From NCBI GenBank assembly GCA_026184775.1, contig JANCYW010000006.1:186001-250000 (forward strand): DNA of 64,000 nucleotides. Reading direction: 5' to 3'. The notes under the pieces were generated by a model. It ran no database searches and was not told the DNA's origin. It was given only the letters and a program-made list of their open reading frames with translations. Position numbers and translations under genes: made by a program. The number at the start of each line of letters is the position of its first letter. Position 1 is the first letter of the stretch. This DNA is from Cyanidium caldarium. Lineage: Eukaryota; Rhodophyta; Bangiophyceae; Cyanidiales; Cyanidiaceae. Positions 36,858 through 46,765 of this stretch are shown one piece after another.

Positions 36858-38339
36858 ATGCCATCGTTGACGGCGGCAGCGGTGGTGGCGGGTGAGGCGC
36901 CGGGCGGTTATTTGCAGGCGGCGGGAAGTGGGACGTCGGCAGCGACGGGTGGGGCGGGTGCGCCGGATGCCGTCGGCGATCGAGACGCCGCGAGTTCGCA
37001 CGGTGCCGCAGTGGATGCTGCGGGGCGAGGAGTGCCGCGTCCAACAACGCTGACGCCCATTGGCACTCCGATCATGTCTTCGTCGGCCTTGGATGCGCTT
37101 CAGGAGTCGGTGCCGTTGGCGCGACAGGTGGAGCTGGATGCGCTGGTGCTACTGCGCATCGTGGGAGCGTGTGAGCGGGCGAGCGGGGTTGGCGCGGGGA
37201 ATCCGCTGGATAATGCGGGATCGCGGTCGTGGGGCAGTCGCCCTGGTGAGTGGGGTGCGGCGGATGCCTCCTGCGCTGGTCAGCTGTTGGGCTGGCTGGA
37301 CAGCGACGAATCGTCGACGGCCAAACGGCCGGTGCTGCATGTCACCTCGGCATTCACTTTTCCGCGCACCGCAACCGCCCGGACGGGAGCACCTTTGGGC
37401 GCGCATCTGCAACCGCAGCAACGGGCGCAGCGTTTGCGCGAGGCGTCCCGCCTGTTGCGCGACGTGAACCGCGAGCACCAACCGGTGGGGTGGTTCTACC
37501 AGGCCGACTCGGGACAGCTGTCCTCGTTTATCAACGCCGACTGGACCGAGATGCAATACCAGTATCAGCGCTGCCTGAAGAATGCGGTGTGCGTGGTGTA
37601 CGACCCGTTGCGCAAGTGGAGCAGTGCCACGTTGGGCATTCGGGTGGTGCGTCTATCGGCGCCGTTTATGCAGGAGTATCGGCGGCTGCTGGAGGGCGCC
37701 GCCACCGCCGCCGGTGGGGGTGGTCGTGGTGCAGCCGCCCAGGGACAAGCCTTCGGTCGTGGTGGCGGTCGCGTGGTTGCCGGCTCCACCTTCACCTCCG
37801 AGGCGCTGCGCGACCTGGCACTGTGCTCGCAGACCATGATCGAGGACGTGCCGTTCACCCTCCGATCGAGCGCGCTGGTGGAACAGTACCTGGCGGCATA
37901 CGGTGTGCGCAGCACCGCGACAATCCCTAGCGCCGGACGCCTTCACCATCACCTCGATGATATCGACTCGGAGCGGTTGCGGCTGGGACGCGAGCGAGCG
38001 CTGGCCGAATCCACCGTCGAGACGCTGGTGCAAGATATGGACGAGCTGACGCGCGAACAATCGCGATATCAGCATTTCCTGCGCAGTCACGCCCGCACGC
38101 TGGCGCAACAGGCGGAGTGGCTGCGCAAGCGCCGCGCCGACAACGAGCAGCGCATCGCTGCCGGACACGAGCCGCTGCCCGAGGACAAAATGCCGCCGTT
38201 CTTGAGCAACACGCAAGAGCCCAGTCGCCTCGAGACCATGATGGTGGTGCGCGACCTGGTCGAGTGTCTGCGCGACCTGGAGACGAGCGTGGCCGGCCGC
38301 TGCGAGAAGGAGTTTGGTGCGCGCTCGCTCTGTCAGTGA
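36858..38339 (+). CDS. Translation initiation factor eIF3 subunit h
   Basis: A 493-residue eIF3h, one of the two MPN-domain subunits of the eIF3 scaffold on the 40S ribosome. The MPN region starts near residue 95 ('VELDALVLLRIVGACE'), followed by 'GQLLGWLDSD', 'VTSAFTFPR', 'LLRDVNREHQPVGWFYQADS' and 'NAVCVVYDPLRKWSSATLGI'. The metal-binding JAMM His/Asp set is absent, as expected for this non-catalytic subunit. The C-terminal part has 'SALVEQYLAAYGV' and a long helix ('ESTVETLVQDMDELTREQSR'). An insert rich in Gly at about 275-310 and an Ala/Gly-rich first 70 residues are local low-complexity. Met at 37075 is an alternative start. Confidence 0.88.
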   Translation: MPSLTAAAVVAGEAPGGYLQAAGSGTSAATGGAGAPDAVGDRDAASSHGAAVDAAGRGVPRPTTLTPIGTPIMSSSALDALQESVPLARQVELDALVLLRIVGACERASGVGAGNPLDNAGSRSWGSRPGEWGAADASCAGQLLGWLDSDESSTAKRPVLHVTSAFTFPRTATARTGAPLGAHLQPQQRAQRLREASRLLRDVNREHQPVGWFYQADSGQLSSFINADWTEMQYQYQRCLKNAVCVVYDPLRKWSSATLGIRVVRLSAPFMQEYRRLLEGAATAAGGGGRGAAAQGQAFGRGGGRVVAGSTFTSEALRDLALCSQTMIEDVPFTLRSSALVEQYLAAYGVRSTATIPSAGRLHHHLDDIDSERLRLGRERALAESTVETLVQDMDELTREQSRYQHFLRSHARTLAQQAEWLRKRRADNEQRIAAGHEPLPEDKMPPFLSNTQEPSRLETMMVVRDLVECLRDLETSVAGRCEKEFGARSLCQ

Positions 38340-38768
38340 ACGTGGGGGATGCGCGGGAGCGAGGGCACGGGTGTGCAGGAGGTGTCGAAGGCAGAGCGGC
38401 TGTCGATAAAGCGCGGGCTGGCGGCGGCTTCGAGTCGCCTTTGCATCTCCGCCGAACAGGCGTTGTTGTCGCGTGGCCGACGGTAGACTGGCATGCTTCT
38501 GTTGCCATGCAGTGCATGCCGCAAGACGTTCGCCCCTCCAACACCCGCAGGCGCATGCGTGCCGCGCCCACGTTGTCGCTGGACCGGGTCGCGGCCGTTC
38601 ACGTCAGAGCAGTGTCCCGGCGTCACCACCGCACCGACTACCCACTGTGACACCACCAAACCCGTCGAATCATGTCGTAGCATAGTCTCATCTACGTACA
38701 CGCTTGCGATCGCTTCACTGCCCGCCAAGACCGGGTCATCTCTTCCCCGCTGTTTCACGACTTTCGCC
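38340..38768. other. Intergenic, eIF3h / DUF1294
   Basis: About 429 nt between two genes on the same strand. A minus-strand frame ending at 38333 has a mildly protein-like end (53 codons from 38494) but no family could be recognised; it is not called. Confidence 0.3.
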
Positions 38769-39098
38769 ATGCCCCCGGCTCGTCCGATGGGCGCGGCGGC
38801 TGCGGCCTACTTGCTCACCGTAAACGCCTTCTCCGGCGGCCTGATGGTGTACGACAAGCACATGGCCGAGACGGGCGGGTGGCGTGTGCCAGAGCGCACC
38901 CTGGTGGGGCTGGCGTTGGCCGGCGGGTTTCCGGCCGGCTACGCGGCTATGCGGGCCGCGCACCACAAGACGCGCAAACAGTCGTTCCGCCGAGCGTATG
39001 ACACGGCAGCGGGCACCAGTGCCGCGGCCATGACCGGCGCCGCGATTATGGCGCGTCGGTGGGTGCGGTTGCCGCGGGCGCTGCCGGGTAGGCGGTGA
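38769..39098 (+). CDS. DUF1294 small membrane protein
   Basis: A 109-residue protein of the DUF1294 family, found in bacteria and scattered in eukaryotes, function unknown. The family pattern is visible: a membrane segment near residues 8-24 with 'LLTVNAFSGGLMVYDKHMAE', then 'WRVPERTLVGLALAGGFPAG', and the conserved 'HKTRKQSFRRAY' before a last hydrophobic stretch (TSAAAMTGAAIMA). The usual 'D+..A......RVPE..L' order is kept. The start at 38769 gives normal length; upstream frame is not conserved. Its last 53 nt overlap the end of RibD on the opposite strand. Confidence 0.8.
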   Translation: MPPARPMGAAAAAYLLTVNAFSGGLMVYDKHMAETGGWRVPERTLVGLALAGGFPAGYAAMRAAHHKTRKQSFRRAYDTAAGTSAAAMTGAAIMARRWVRLPRALPGRR

Positions 39099-40521
39099 TG
39101 AGCACGTCGTGTTCGGGTTCGATGCGCTGCACGCGGCGAATGTCCAGCGGCCAGGCGTCGCGCATGGAGGACACTTGCCAGTCGGTGGAGATGGGCGTGG
39201 GCGCGCCGGCGCCGCCGACGATCTTGCCGGCCACGAACACGAGGAACTGGTGCAGCGCACCGCATCGCAGCGCCTCGGCGGCCAGCGCACCGCCGCATTC
39301 CCACAACACCGTGCAACAGCCGACGTGATACAACCACGCCAACGCCTGCGGCACGGTGGAGGCGGTTGGCGCGAAAGACACCACTTCCACCCCGCGCAAG
39401 CGCAAGTAGCGCACCGCCTCCTCTGCCTCCGTTTCTCTTGCATGCGCTGTCACGACCACCGTGCGCGCTCGCGCCGTGTTCCACAGTTTCGCATCGGGCG
39501 CGTCTCGCACCAGTCGGGCCAATTGCCGCGTCAGCACCACGCGCAGCGGTTGCGGAGCATTCACTCGCGTCACGCCCGCGGGCAAGTCGCGCACGGTCAA
39601 CTCGGGATCGTCGCGCCGCACCGTGTTGCCGCCCACCACCACCGCATCGCAGCGGTCGCGCAGCGCATGCACCAGTCGACGGCTGGCGCTGCCGCTCACC
39701 CAGCGTGCATCTCCGGTGGCGGTGGCGATCTTGCCATCCAGGGTCATGGCGTATTTGTAAATCCCGAACGGCTTCTGGTACCGCACCCGATGGGTGAAGC
39801 CCTCGTAGAGCGTTGCGCACTCGGCCGCCAACACGCCCACCTGCACCGCGATGCCAGCACGTCGCAGCCGCTCTGCTCCGCCGCCTGCGGTACGCGGGTC
39901 CGGATCCAACACCCCGATGACCACCCGCGCCACTTGCGCCTGTATCAGTGCTTCGGTGCAGGGTGGCGTGCGGCCGTAGTGATTGCACGGCTCCAGCGAC
40001 ACGTATACGTGCGCTCCGCGCGCGGCACCCAACGGCACCGTCCATCCGTGCGCGCGACCCCATTCGGTGTGCAGCAGTCGATCGGCCAGTCGGCCGGCGT
40101 CACTGCACCCGCTGCACGCCCGTAACGCGTTCACCTCCGCGTGCGGCATACCCGCGCGTTCGTGATAGCCCTCGCCGAGGACGCGAGCGGTGTCCGGCTC
40201 CACGATGACGCAGCCCACGGGTGGATTGGGCGACGGCCGGGCCCGTTGCGCCAACTCGAGACACCGACGCATGAAGTGAATGTCGCTGTCTGCGGTGTCG
40301 TCGTCGACGGCGGTGGCGGCGGCGGCGGCGTCGGGGGAGATGGAGTCGGTTGACGTTAACCGCCACCGAGTGTGGCAGGGGTTCGCCAGTGCCCATCGTG
40401 GCCTCGCCGGGAGTTGCTGGTGTGTGAAAAAGTCCTGAAAGTGGTGTCTGCGCGGAGCGTGTCCCGGCAGTATTTGGAAAGCCAAGTGCATGATATCGAA
40501 TTCGGGGATGATGCGGTTCAC
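39046..40521 (-). CDS. ribD: Bifunctional riboflavin deaminase-reductase RibD
   Basis: A 491-residue precursor for the second and third steps of riboflavin synthesis: deamination of the pyrimidine from GTP cyclohydrolase II, then NADPH-dependent reduction of the ribosyl side chain. The deaminase domain (about 80-210) has the zinc site HAE (127-129) and PCNHYGRTPPC with C179 and C188, all intact. The reductase domain (about 220-480) has 'KYAMTLDGKIAT', 'WVSGSASRR' and 'DAVVVGGNTVRRDDPELTVR'. Residues 1-75 lack the domain and look like a plastid transit peptide; Met at residue 11 is an alternative start. In land plants the two activities are often split between degenerate paralogues; here both look active in one chain. 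Confidence 0.93.
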   Translation of the reverse strand: MNRIIPEFDIMHLAFQILPGHAPRRHHFQDFFTHQQLPARPRWALANPCHTRWRLTSTDSISPDAAAAATAVDDDTADSDIHFMRRCLELAQRARPSPNPPVGCVIVEPDTARVLGEGYHERAGMPHAEVNALRACSGCSDAGRLADRLLHTEWGRAHGWTVPLGAARGAHVYVSLEPCNHYGRTPPCTEALIQAQVARVVIGVLDPDPRTAGGGAERLRRAGIAVQVGVLAAECATLYEGFTHRVRYQKPFGIYKYAMTLDGKIATATGDARWVSGSASRRLVHALRDRCDAVVVGGNTVRRDDPELTVRDLPAGVTRVNAPQPLRVVLTRQLARLVRDAPDAKLWNTARARTVVVTAHARETEAEEAVRYLRLRGVEVVSFAPTASTVPQALAWLYHVGCCTVLWECGGALAAEALRCGALHQFLVFVAGKIVGGAGAPTPISTDWQVSSMRDAWPLDIRRVQRIEPEHDVLITAYPAAPAATAPTDAP

Positions 40522-41174
40522 GACGGTTGCACCGGCGGACGGTCGACTGCGAACGAGCGACAGCCTGTGCCACTTGAAAATTCAATCGAAACGCCGAAAA
40601 CCACTTCGAGGATGCCGCATCCACCCGACCAAGTTGATTGAAAGGGAGGTGGGATGCCCGAGGCACACCGATTTGACCGACTTTGTTGCGCGCAAAACAC
40701 ACTGCGCCCTGCAGAGAGGCGAGGTGTCCGCCTTCGATGAGATGAGCAGTTTATGCACGCAGCGTGAATGGTGCTGAGAGCGAAGAGACATGCTTGTATC
40801 CTCGGGGATGTCCCCGGATAGGAAAGACGCATGGGTGCGCAACGGTCTCTGCCCGAGGTTGGTTTCCGCGCGGGGGCGGCGCGCGTCTGCATAGAAACCC
40901 GCACGGCACGTTCCTGTCTCCGCCATTTGTCACGCTCCCATGTCATGACAAACAGCCATCGAGAGGTGTCACCTCCCGAGCCGCTGCTCCCCTCCCCGCT
41001 CTCTGCACAGGCCAGCATGTCGTTCCACACGCTTCTCGCCGAGTCGAATGTCGCGCTCGCCATCAAGCTGCTGATGGCATCGTGCGCCGCGCGTTCACGT
41101 CTCGACCGGGTCTGTTCCATTCGCTCTGCGCCGGGCACGCAGCACGTCGCATCCTCCCTTCGCATCCTCTTCTC
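40522..41174. other. Intergenic, RibD / eIF5A
   Basis: About 653 nt between the RibD start and the eIF5A stop, the longest single gap in this half of the window. The frames here have no recognisable domain. It should hold the RibD promoter and the eIF5A 3' region; nothing else is visible. Confidence 0.35.
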
Positions 41175-41657
41175 CTACTCGTTCAACTCTTTCGACTGCA
41201 TAATCTTCTCTTGTCCCATCGCCTTGACCACCACCAGCAACAAACTCTTGCCCGCTCCAAAGTCCTGCTTGATCTTGGCGTGCACCTCGTCGTTGTCCGG
41301 ATCCAACTTGAGGTCCTCTCGGGTGTCGCCCTTCTCGTCCATCAGCGTGCAAAAGTTCTCCCCGTCGACGTCGATGAGCTGGTACTCGGCCCGAGTCACC
41401 ACCGGCTGTTGCAGCGTGTGACTGGTCGGGGACACGTCCTCGTACTTTTTTCCGGTGAATATGTCCAGGCCCACAATGTTCGCCTTGGCGTGCCCGTGCT
41501 TGCCCGTCTTGCTGGTGCTTACGTCCACCACTTTGCACGGAAAGCCTTTCAGGACGACGTGCGTGCCCTTTTTGACCGAGCCGGCCTGGATCGGCACCGT
41601 CTGCGATGCGCCGGCATCGCCCGCCGCCTCCACCTCCAAATCGTGCACGTCCGCCAT
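41175..41657 (-). CDS. Translation factor eIF5A
   Basis: A 160-residue eIF5A, which rescues ribosomes stalled at difficult peptide bonds and helps termination. The hypusination loop 'STSKTGKHGHAK' is complete, with K53 the residue to be modified by deoxyhypusine synthase. 'GFPCKVVDV' precedes it and the OB-fold domain with 'EYQLIDVDGENFCTLMDEKG' follows. The open frame reaches back to 41927, but the upstream 90 codons are Arg/Ala shadow and the Met at 41657 (MADVHDLE) gives the family length and beginning. Divergent from the tail-anchored unknown (241 nt). Confidence 0.96.
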   Translation of the reverse strand: MADVHDLEVEAAGDAGASQTVPIQAGSVKKGTHVVLKGFPCKVVDVSTSKTGKHGHAKANIVGLDIFTGKKYEDVSPTSHTLQQPVVTRAEYQLIDVDGENFCTLMDEKGDTREDLKLDPDNDEVHAKIKQDFGAGKSLLLVVVKAMGQEKIMQSKELNE

Positions 41658-41898
41658 GAGTGCGGTGTTCCGATTCCACCGCACCGCCCGATCGCCGCCG
41701 CCAGCCCCGATCACGTCAGCCGCACTGCTCCCACTGCCCGATGCGCCCACCAGACGAGCGACTGCCGAACAGGGCTGACACAAAGGAGACACAACCCTGC
41801 CGTCGGCGGCGAGTGGCTTTGGCCGCGCCGCCGCCCGCCGCCGTCGCTCAAGGGAACCGAAAATAAGGGAAACCGTCCCACATAGGTCATCGTCGCGC

Positions 41899-43314
41899 GT
41901 GCGCCTTGTCGGTCCTTTCGCATTCACGCCCTCCGTGGTGGGTAGCGCGCAAAACGAACACCGTCGCCAGATGCTGCCCGGTTTTGTGTACCCGACGCCA
42001 CTGCGTCACTCGGTGGGCGCGAGATGGGTGCAACATGGCCGTCGTCGGTGCGACGGTGGCGGCGCGCGCCTGAATCCTCCAAGACGTTCCCGCCACCTGC
42101 ACCGTCTTCGGTCTGCAGACGACTCGGCGCCGGGGAGGCGTCCGCGCCACACGCCGCAAGACGCCACCCTCCCACAAAATGATGCGTTCTTCTCTCCAGG
42201 CTTTGACACCGAGGAGGTGGTGGTGCGGCGGCCGTCCACGCCGACGCCGGAACAGCTTGTCAAACCGGGAGAGGCCGAGTGGTCCCGTCAAGCAGACGAC
42301 GCCCACACGGTCGGCTTTGAGAGCGAAGACCTGGTGCTGCGCGAACCGATGGATCCGACGCCGCTCCGCACTGAGGAGGAGCGACGGCGGAATCAACCGG
42401 TGGTGACGCTGGCGGAGCGGCGGCGCCTGATGCGCGAGTGGCGACGGCAGCGTGAACAAGAAGCAGCGCGGCTGCGGCTGCAAGAGGCGGTGCGCGAGGA
42501 GACCAAGGCACAGCTGCAGGGTGCCAAGGATGCGCGTGTGGAGTCGGTGCCGCTGGCGCGAGATACCCTCCGTGGACGCGAGACCGGCGAGGACTACTGG
42601 ATTGACCTGCAAGACCTGGTGCCACAGGACGGAGTGTATCGGGGTCACCGTCGACCGCGCGTGGCGGCATTGTGGAATCGCGTGCTCGGGCGCACCGCTG
42701 GTGACGAGGACGACGACGGCGACGATGGCGGAGAGGAGCCAGGAAGAGATGAACGGGCCGGCAGGACGGTGGCGTTGGGCGTCGACGACGAAGGCGCCGA
42801 AGAGGTGGCCATCCAACACCTGTTGGAGGAGATGCAACGACCAGCGCACACCACGGTGCAGTTTCAGGAACTCATTGAGGAGATGTCGTTGCGCGAGGGG
42901 GAGAGCGTCGAGGACGCCCTGCAACGTAGCCGCCTGATGCAGCAGCAGGGCGAACTGGTGCCGCGTGCCTACCTGCAACGCCTCGGCATCGACGCCAGCA
43001 CCGACGATGGACCGCTCACGCACGTGGAGACATCGGTGCAGAGGCGCAGCGAGGGCAACGTACTGATGCTGCGGCAGTATGTGCCCCGCGTCGCCGCCCG
43101 CCTTTTCGAGCTGCGCGAAAGGCGTCGACGCCGCCGCGAGCGCGAACAACGCGGCCGCATCTCCACCGAGATGCAACAGAAGGTGCGCGCCGAGATCGTG
43201 CAGCCCTACAGACAGAACTGGATCGCCTACATCATGGCGCTGGTCGGCGTGCTGGCCCTGCTCACCTACTACTTTGGCCAGAGCTCGCCCATCATCGAGC
43301 TGCCAGACCTGTAA
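41899..43314 (+). CDS. Unknown protein with C-terminal membrane anchor, possibly plastid
   Basis: A 471-residue protein I do not recognise. The first 100 residues are Arg/Pro/His-rich with a possible transit peptide. The middle is strongly charged with long helices ('EERRRNQPVVTLAERRRLMR', 'RRQREQEAARLRLQEAVREE'), a conserved-looking 'GEDYWIDLQDLVPQDGVYRG', and an acidic run near 275. A helical part holds 'IQHLLEEMQRPAHTTVQFQE'. The end is one hydrophobic span 'WIAYIMALVGVLALLTYYF' (about 440-458), then a short 'GQSSPIIELPDL'. So it is a single-pass protein with almost all mass on one side. The C-terminal pattern recalls plastid thylakoid or envelope proteins, but this is only an impression. 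Confidence 0.7.
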   Translation: MRLVGPFAFTPSVVGSAQNEHRRQMLPGFVYPTPLRHSVGARWVQHGRRRCDGGGARLNPPRRSRHLHRLRSADDSAPGRRPRHTPQDATLPQNDAFFSPGFDTEEVVVRRPSTPTPEQLVKPGEAEWSRQADDAHTVGFESEDLVLREPMDPTPLRTEEERRRNQPVVTLAERRRLMREWRRQREQEAARLRLQEAVREETKAQLQGAKDARVESVPLARDTLRGRETGEDYWIDLQDLVPQDGVYRGHRRPRVAALWNRVLGRTAGDEDDDGDDGGEEPGRDERAGRTVALGVDDEGAEEVAIQHLLEEMQRPAHTTVQFQELIEEMSLREGESVEDALQRSRLMQQQGELVPRAYLQRLGIDASTDDGPLTHVETSVQRRSEGNVLMLRQYVPRVAARLFELRERRRRRREREQRGRISTEMQQKVRAEIVQPYRQNWIAYIMALVGVLALLTYYFGQSSPIIELPDL

Positions 43315-44262
<948 letters not shown>

Positions 44263-44324
44263 GAGGGAGATGCGGATGATGTGGTGGGCGCGATTGGGGA
44301 GCTGTATCGCGTTTCATACGCGCG

Positions 44325-44341
44325 ACACACACACACACACA
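44325..44341. repeat. (AC)n microsatellite
   Basis: A perfect AC run in the 150-nt gap between the convergent RAB2 and kinase genes. Confidence 0.7.
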
Positions 44342-44412
44342 AGCAATGTGGAGAAGGAAGGCCGCACGGGTCGCGGCAACGCTCCCGCACTCCGTTTCAT
44401 TCCACGCTGCAG

Positions 44413-46128
44413 TCACTGCGTGGAATTTCGTTCGTATTGCACTGCGTGGACGAGCTCTTTCAGGAAACGCCAACTGGCGCCGGGCTCGCATCGCTCCATC
44501 TGCTCGAAGCCGCTGGCCAGCCGGTCCAGTGCCGGTAGCATGTCGCCAGGTGCGGATGCATAGGAGGAGGTGGCGGTGCCGTCGGTGTATTGCTGCTTCA
44601 GGCGGTCGATCATAGGGAGGATGAATCGCCGCAACATGGGGTGCAGCGGCGGCGCAGCGTCATCGGATCGCCCTGTGGCATCGCCGCCCACGGTGGTTGC
44701 GGTGGCGGTGTCGGCACCCCCGCCACTAGCGCTATCCGACGAGTCAAACGCCCATGAGTGCACGTCATCCAAATTGTACTTGACGTGCGTGCTGCCGCGT
44801 CCTCCGGATTGACTGGAGGAGCTGGCGGCGGTGGTCGGGCGCATATTCTCCCAGGTGAGCGGCGTGTGTGGGCGACCAGTATCGCGCGCGGCCTCATTGG
44901 GCACCATCACCACCATGGAGCCGTTGGTGAGCTCGTCAGCGTCGGCGCCGAGGCTATCCGGTGGTCCGCTCGCCCGCGAGACGTCTCGGGCGTCGGCAGC
45001 GGCGCGCGTGAGTGCGGCGCCCGAGGGCGTCGGCGCCGCCTGCACCCAGTTGAACGCGCGGGCCTGCATTTTGCGCTGCAGATGCTGTCGCAGTTCGTGC
45101 ACTTGCGACGAGTTCGGCTGCAGGAACGGGTGTCGCAGCAGCTGCCGTGCGGTGGCGCGGCTTGCCGGATTCTTCTGCAGACACATCTCCAGAAAGGAAC
45201 GGAACGCGGGCGACCAGCGCGATACGCCCGTCTCGCCGTCGTGGGGCGCTTGCGGCAGGCACGGCGGATCGCTCTTGGGAATGAGGAATAGGGCGCGCAT
45301 CGGGTGTTGGTCGGCGTAAGGCGGCAACCCGATGGCCATCTCGTAACAGGTGATACCCAGCGACCAGATGTCCGCCTTCTCGTCGTAGGCGCTCTCCCGG
45401 ATCACCTCGGGCGCCATCCAATACGGCGTGCCGACCATGGTGTTGCGTTTGCGGAAGGTGCTCGTCAGGGTGCCGCTGACCCCAAAGTCGGCCAGCTTCA
45501 CGTCGCCGGTCGACGTCAGCAGCACGTTGGCGGCCTTGATATCCCGATGCACCCGGTTGGCCGCGTGAAGGTACTCCAGACCCTCGGTGAGGCCACGCGC
45601 TACCACTGCCACCATGTTCTCCGACAGGCGGCCGCCCATAAACTCCATCAGCTCGTGCACCGACCCGCCATCCACATACTCCATAATGATATACAGCTCC
45701 GGCCCGACGGCGAACGACGTGTAAAACTTGGCCACGTGTTCCGAGTTAAGTTGCGACATCACCGCCACCTCCTGCTGAATGCTCTCAATCTCGTCCGCGC
45801 ATTCGTCCAGATTGATGACCTTGATGGCCACCGGCGTCTGCGTCGCCCGGTCGAGTGCTCGGTACACCGCACCGAACGCGCCCTCGCCGAGTCGCGCCTG
45901 CGGCACATATCGCTCCCGGGGATCGGCGCCCTCCTCTAGAGAGGTTGGCGGCGACGGCGTGGACAGAGAACCTGCGAGGGCAGTCGCAGCCGCTGTACCC
46001 GCGGCTGACGGTGGCCACGTTGTGGTCGCACGGTCATTGCCGTTTTTCGACGGGTCGGGGGTGCGCTCCCTCATTGTGGCCATGGCGGCTGCCCGAGACG
46101 GAGACCCGCTAGAACGTTGGAGGGGCAC
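44413..46128 (-). CDS. STE20-type kinase, GCK-III/MST-like
   Basis: A 571-residue Ser/Thr kinase. The domain is at about 74-325: Gly loop GEGAFG (81-86), K103, HRDIKAAN (194-201), DFG (214-216), activation segment 'RKRNTMVGTPYWMAPEVI', and 'YDEKADIWSLGITCYEMA'. 'PMRALFLIPKSDPP' is typical of germinal-centre kinases of the MST3/4/STK25 and Sps1 type, which link Rab/MO25-type scaffolds to cell polarity and stress. The C-terminal region (330-571) is low-complexity with a short helical end ('PALDRLASGFEQMERCEPGA'), not a clear SARAH domain. Starts at 46128, 46083 and 46074 are all possible, because the N-terminus is disordered. Convergent with RAB2, divergent from TsaD. Confidence 0.9.
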   Translation of the reverse strand: MPLQRSSGSPSRAAAMATMRERTPDPSKNGNDRATTTWPPSAAGTAAATALAGSLSTPSPPTSLEEGADPRERYVPQARLGEGAFGAVYRALDRATQTPVAIKVINLDECADEIESIQQEVAVMSQLNSEHVAKFYTSFAVGPELYIIMEYVDGGSVHELMEFMGGRLSENMVAVVARGLTEGLEYLHAANRVHRDIKAANVLLTSTGDVKLADFGVSGTLTSTFRKRNTMVGTPYWMAPEVIRESAYDEKADIWSLGITCYEMAIGLPPYADQHPMRALFLIPKSDPPCLPQAPHDGETGVSRWSPAFRSFLEMCLQKNPASRATARQLLRHPFLQPNSSQVHELRQHLQRKMQARAFNWVQAAPTPSGAALTRAAADARDVSRASGPPDSLGADADELTNGSMVVMVPNEAARDTGRPHTPLTWENMRPTTAASSSSQSGGRGSTHVKYNLDDVHSWAFDSSDSASGGGADTATATTVGGDATGRSDDAAPPLHPMLRRFILPMIDRLKQQYTDGTATSSYASAPGDMLPALDRLASGFEQMERCEPGASWRFLKELVHAVQYERNSTQ

Positions 46129-46765
46129 GTGGAGGCGGCCGAGCGAGCACAGTGGCAGAGTTGCTGGATGATGAGCTGCACCGCGTCCACTTGTCGCTGA
46201 GCCGTTGCGTCTCGCCGTACCCGGTTACGTGGCGCCTGCAGACACCAGCGTCCGCGCACGCGGCCCTTGTGGCGGACGCGGAACGATCCCTCGATCGCGA
46301 TGACACGCGCGGCGGAGAGAAGGGACGGAATGCGGGAATGCGGGCACCAGGGAACGGAGAGAGGAACGGGAAGGGAAAGGCGCGACTGTGGCAGACGTAA
46401 CGAGTGATCCGTTTCAGGAACGTGTGAGATGGTTAGAGACGAGCGTTGAGGGTGCAGGTTGGGCGGCACGGGAGGAGCAACCACAACAACGGCTGGGGCA
46501 TACATGCAGGGAGGGAGGAGTCATTCGAAAAGGTGGTCTGACTATCAGCTATTCTCATACGCCGCTCTTCACGGCACGTTCATCCATGTCCGATGTCGTG
46601 CTTCACGCCTTGAACCAAGTCTCTCTCTCTCCCCCACTCGAAAGAGGACCGACACTGCCGGAGCGGTCCTCTGGAAAAGGGGTTTCACCGAAAGATCCGG
46701 CGAACTGCAACGCTCCACTCCAGGTCGGTAGTAGATTCGAGGACAAGCGCGCGGGGTCGTGTCTC
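46129..46765. promoter_or_regulatory. Divergent intergenic region, GCK kinase / Qri7
   Basis: About 637 nt with no recognisable gene. The TsaD frame is open back to 46388, but that part has no family similarity and mixed composition. Confidence 0.35.

Noticed and set aside
38333-38501. Short minus-strand frame ending opposite the eIF3h stop
   Set aside because: Composition is mildly protein-like but no family, no start signal and only about 53 credible codons.
46722-46760. A 'GATTCGAG' resembling a tRNA T-loop
   Set aside because: The flanking bases do not form a T-stem and no anticodon arm or acceptor stem could be placed; no tRNA is called anywhere.
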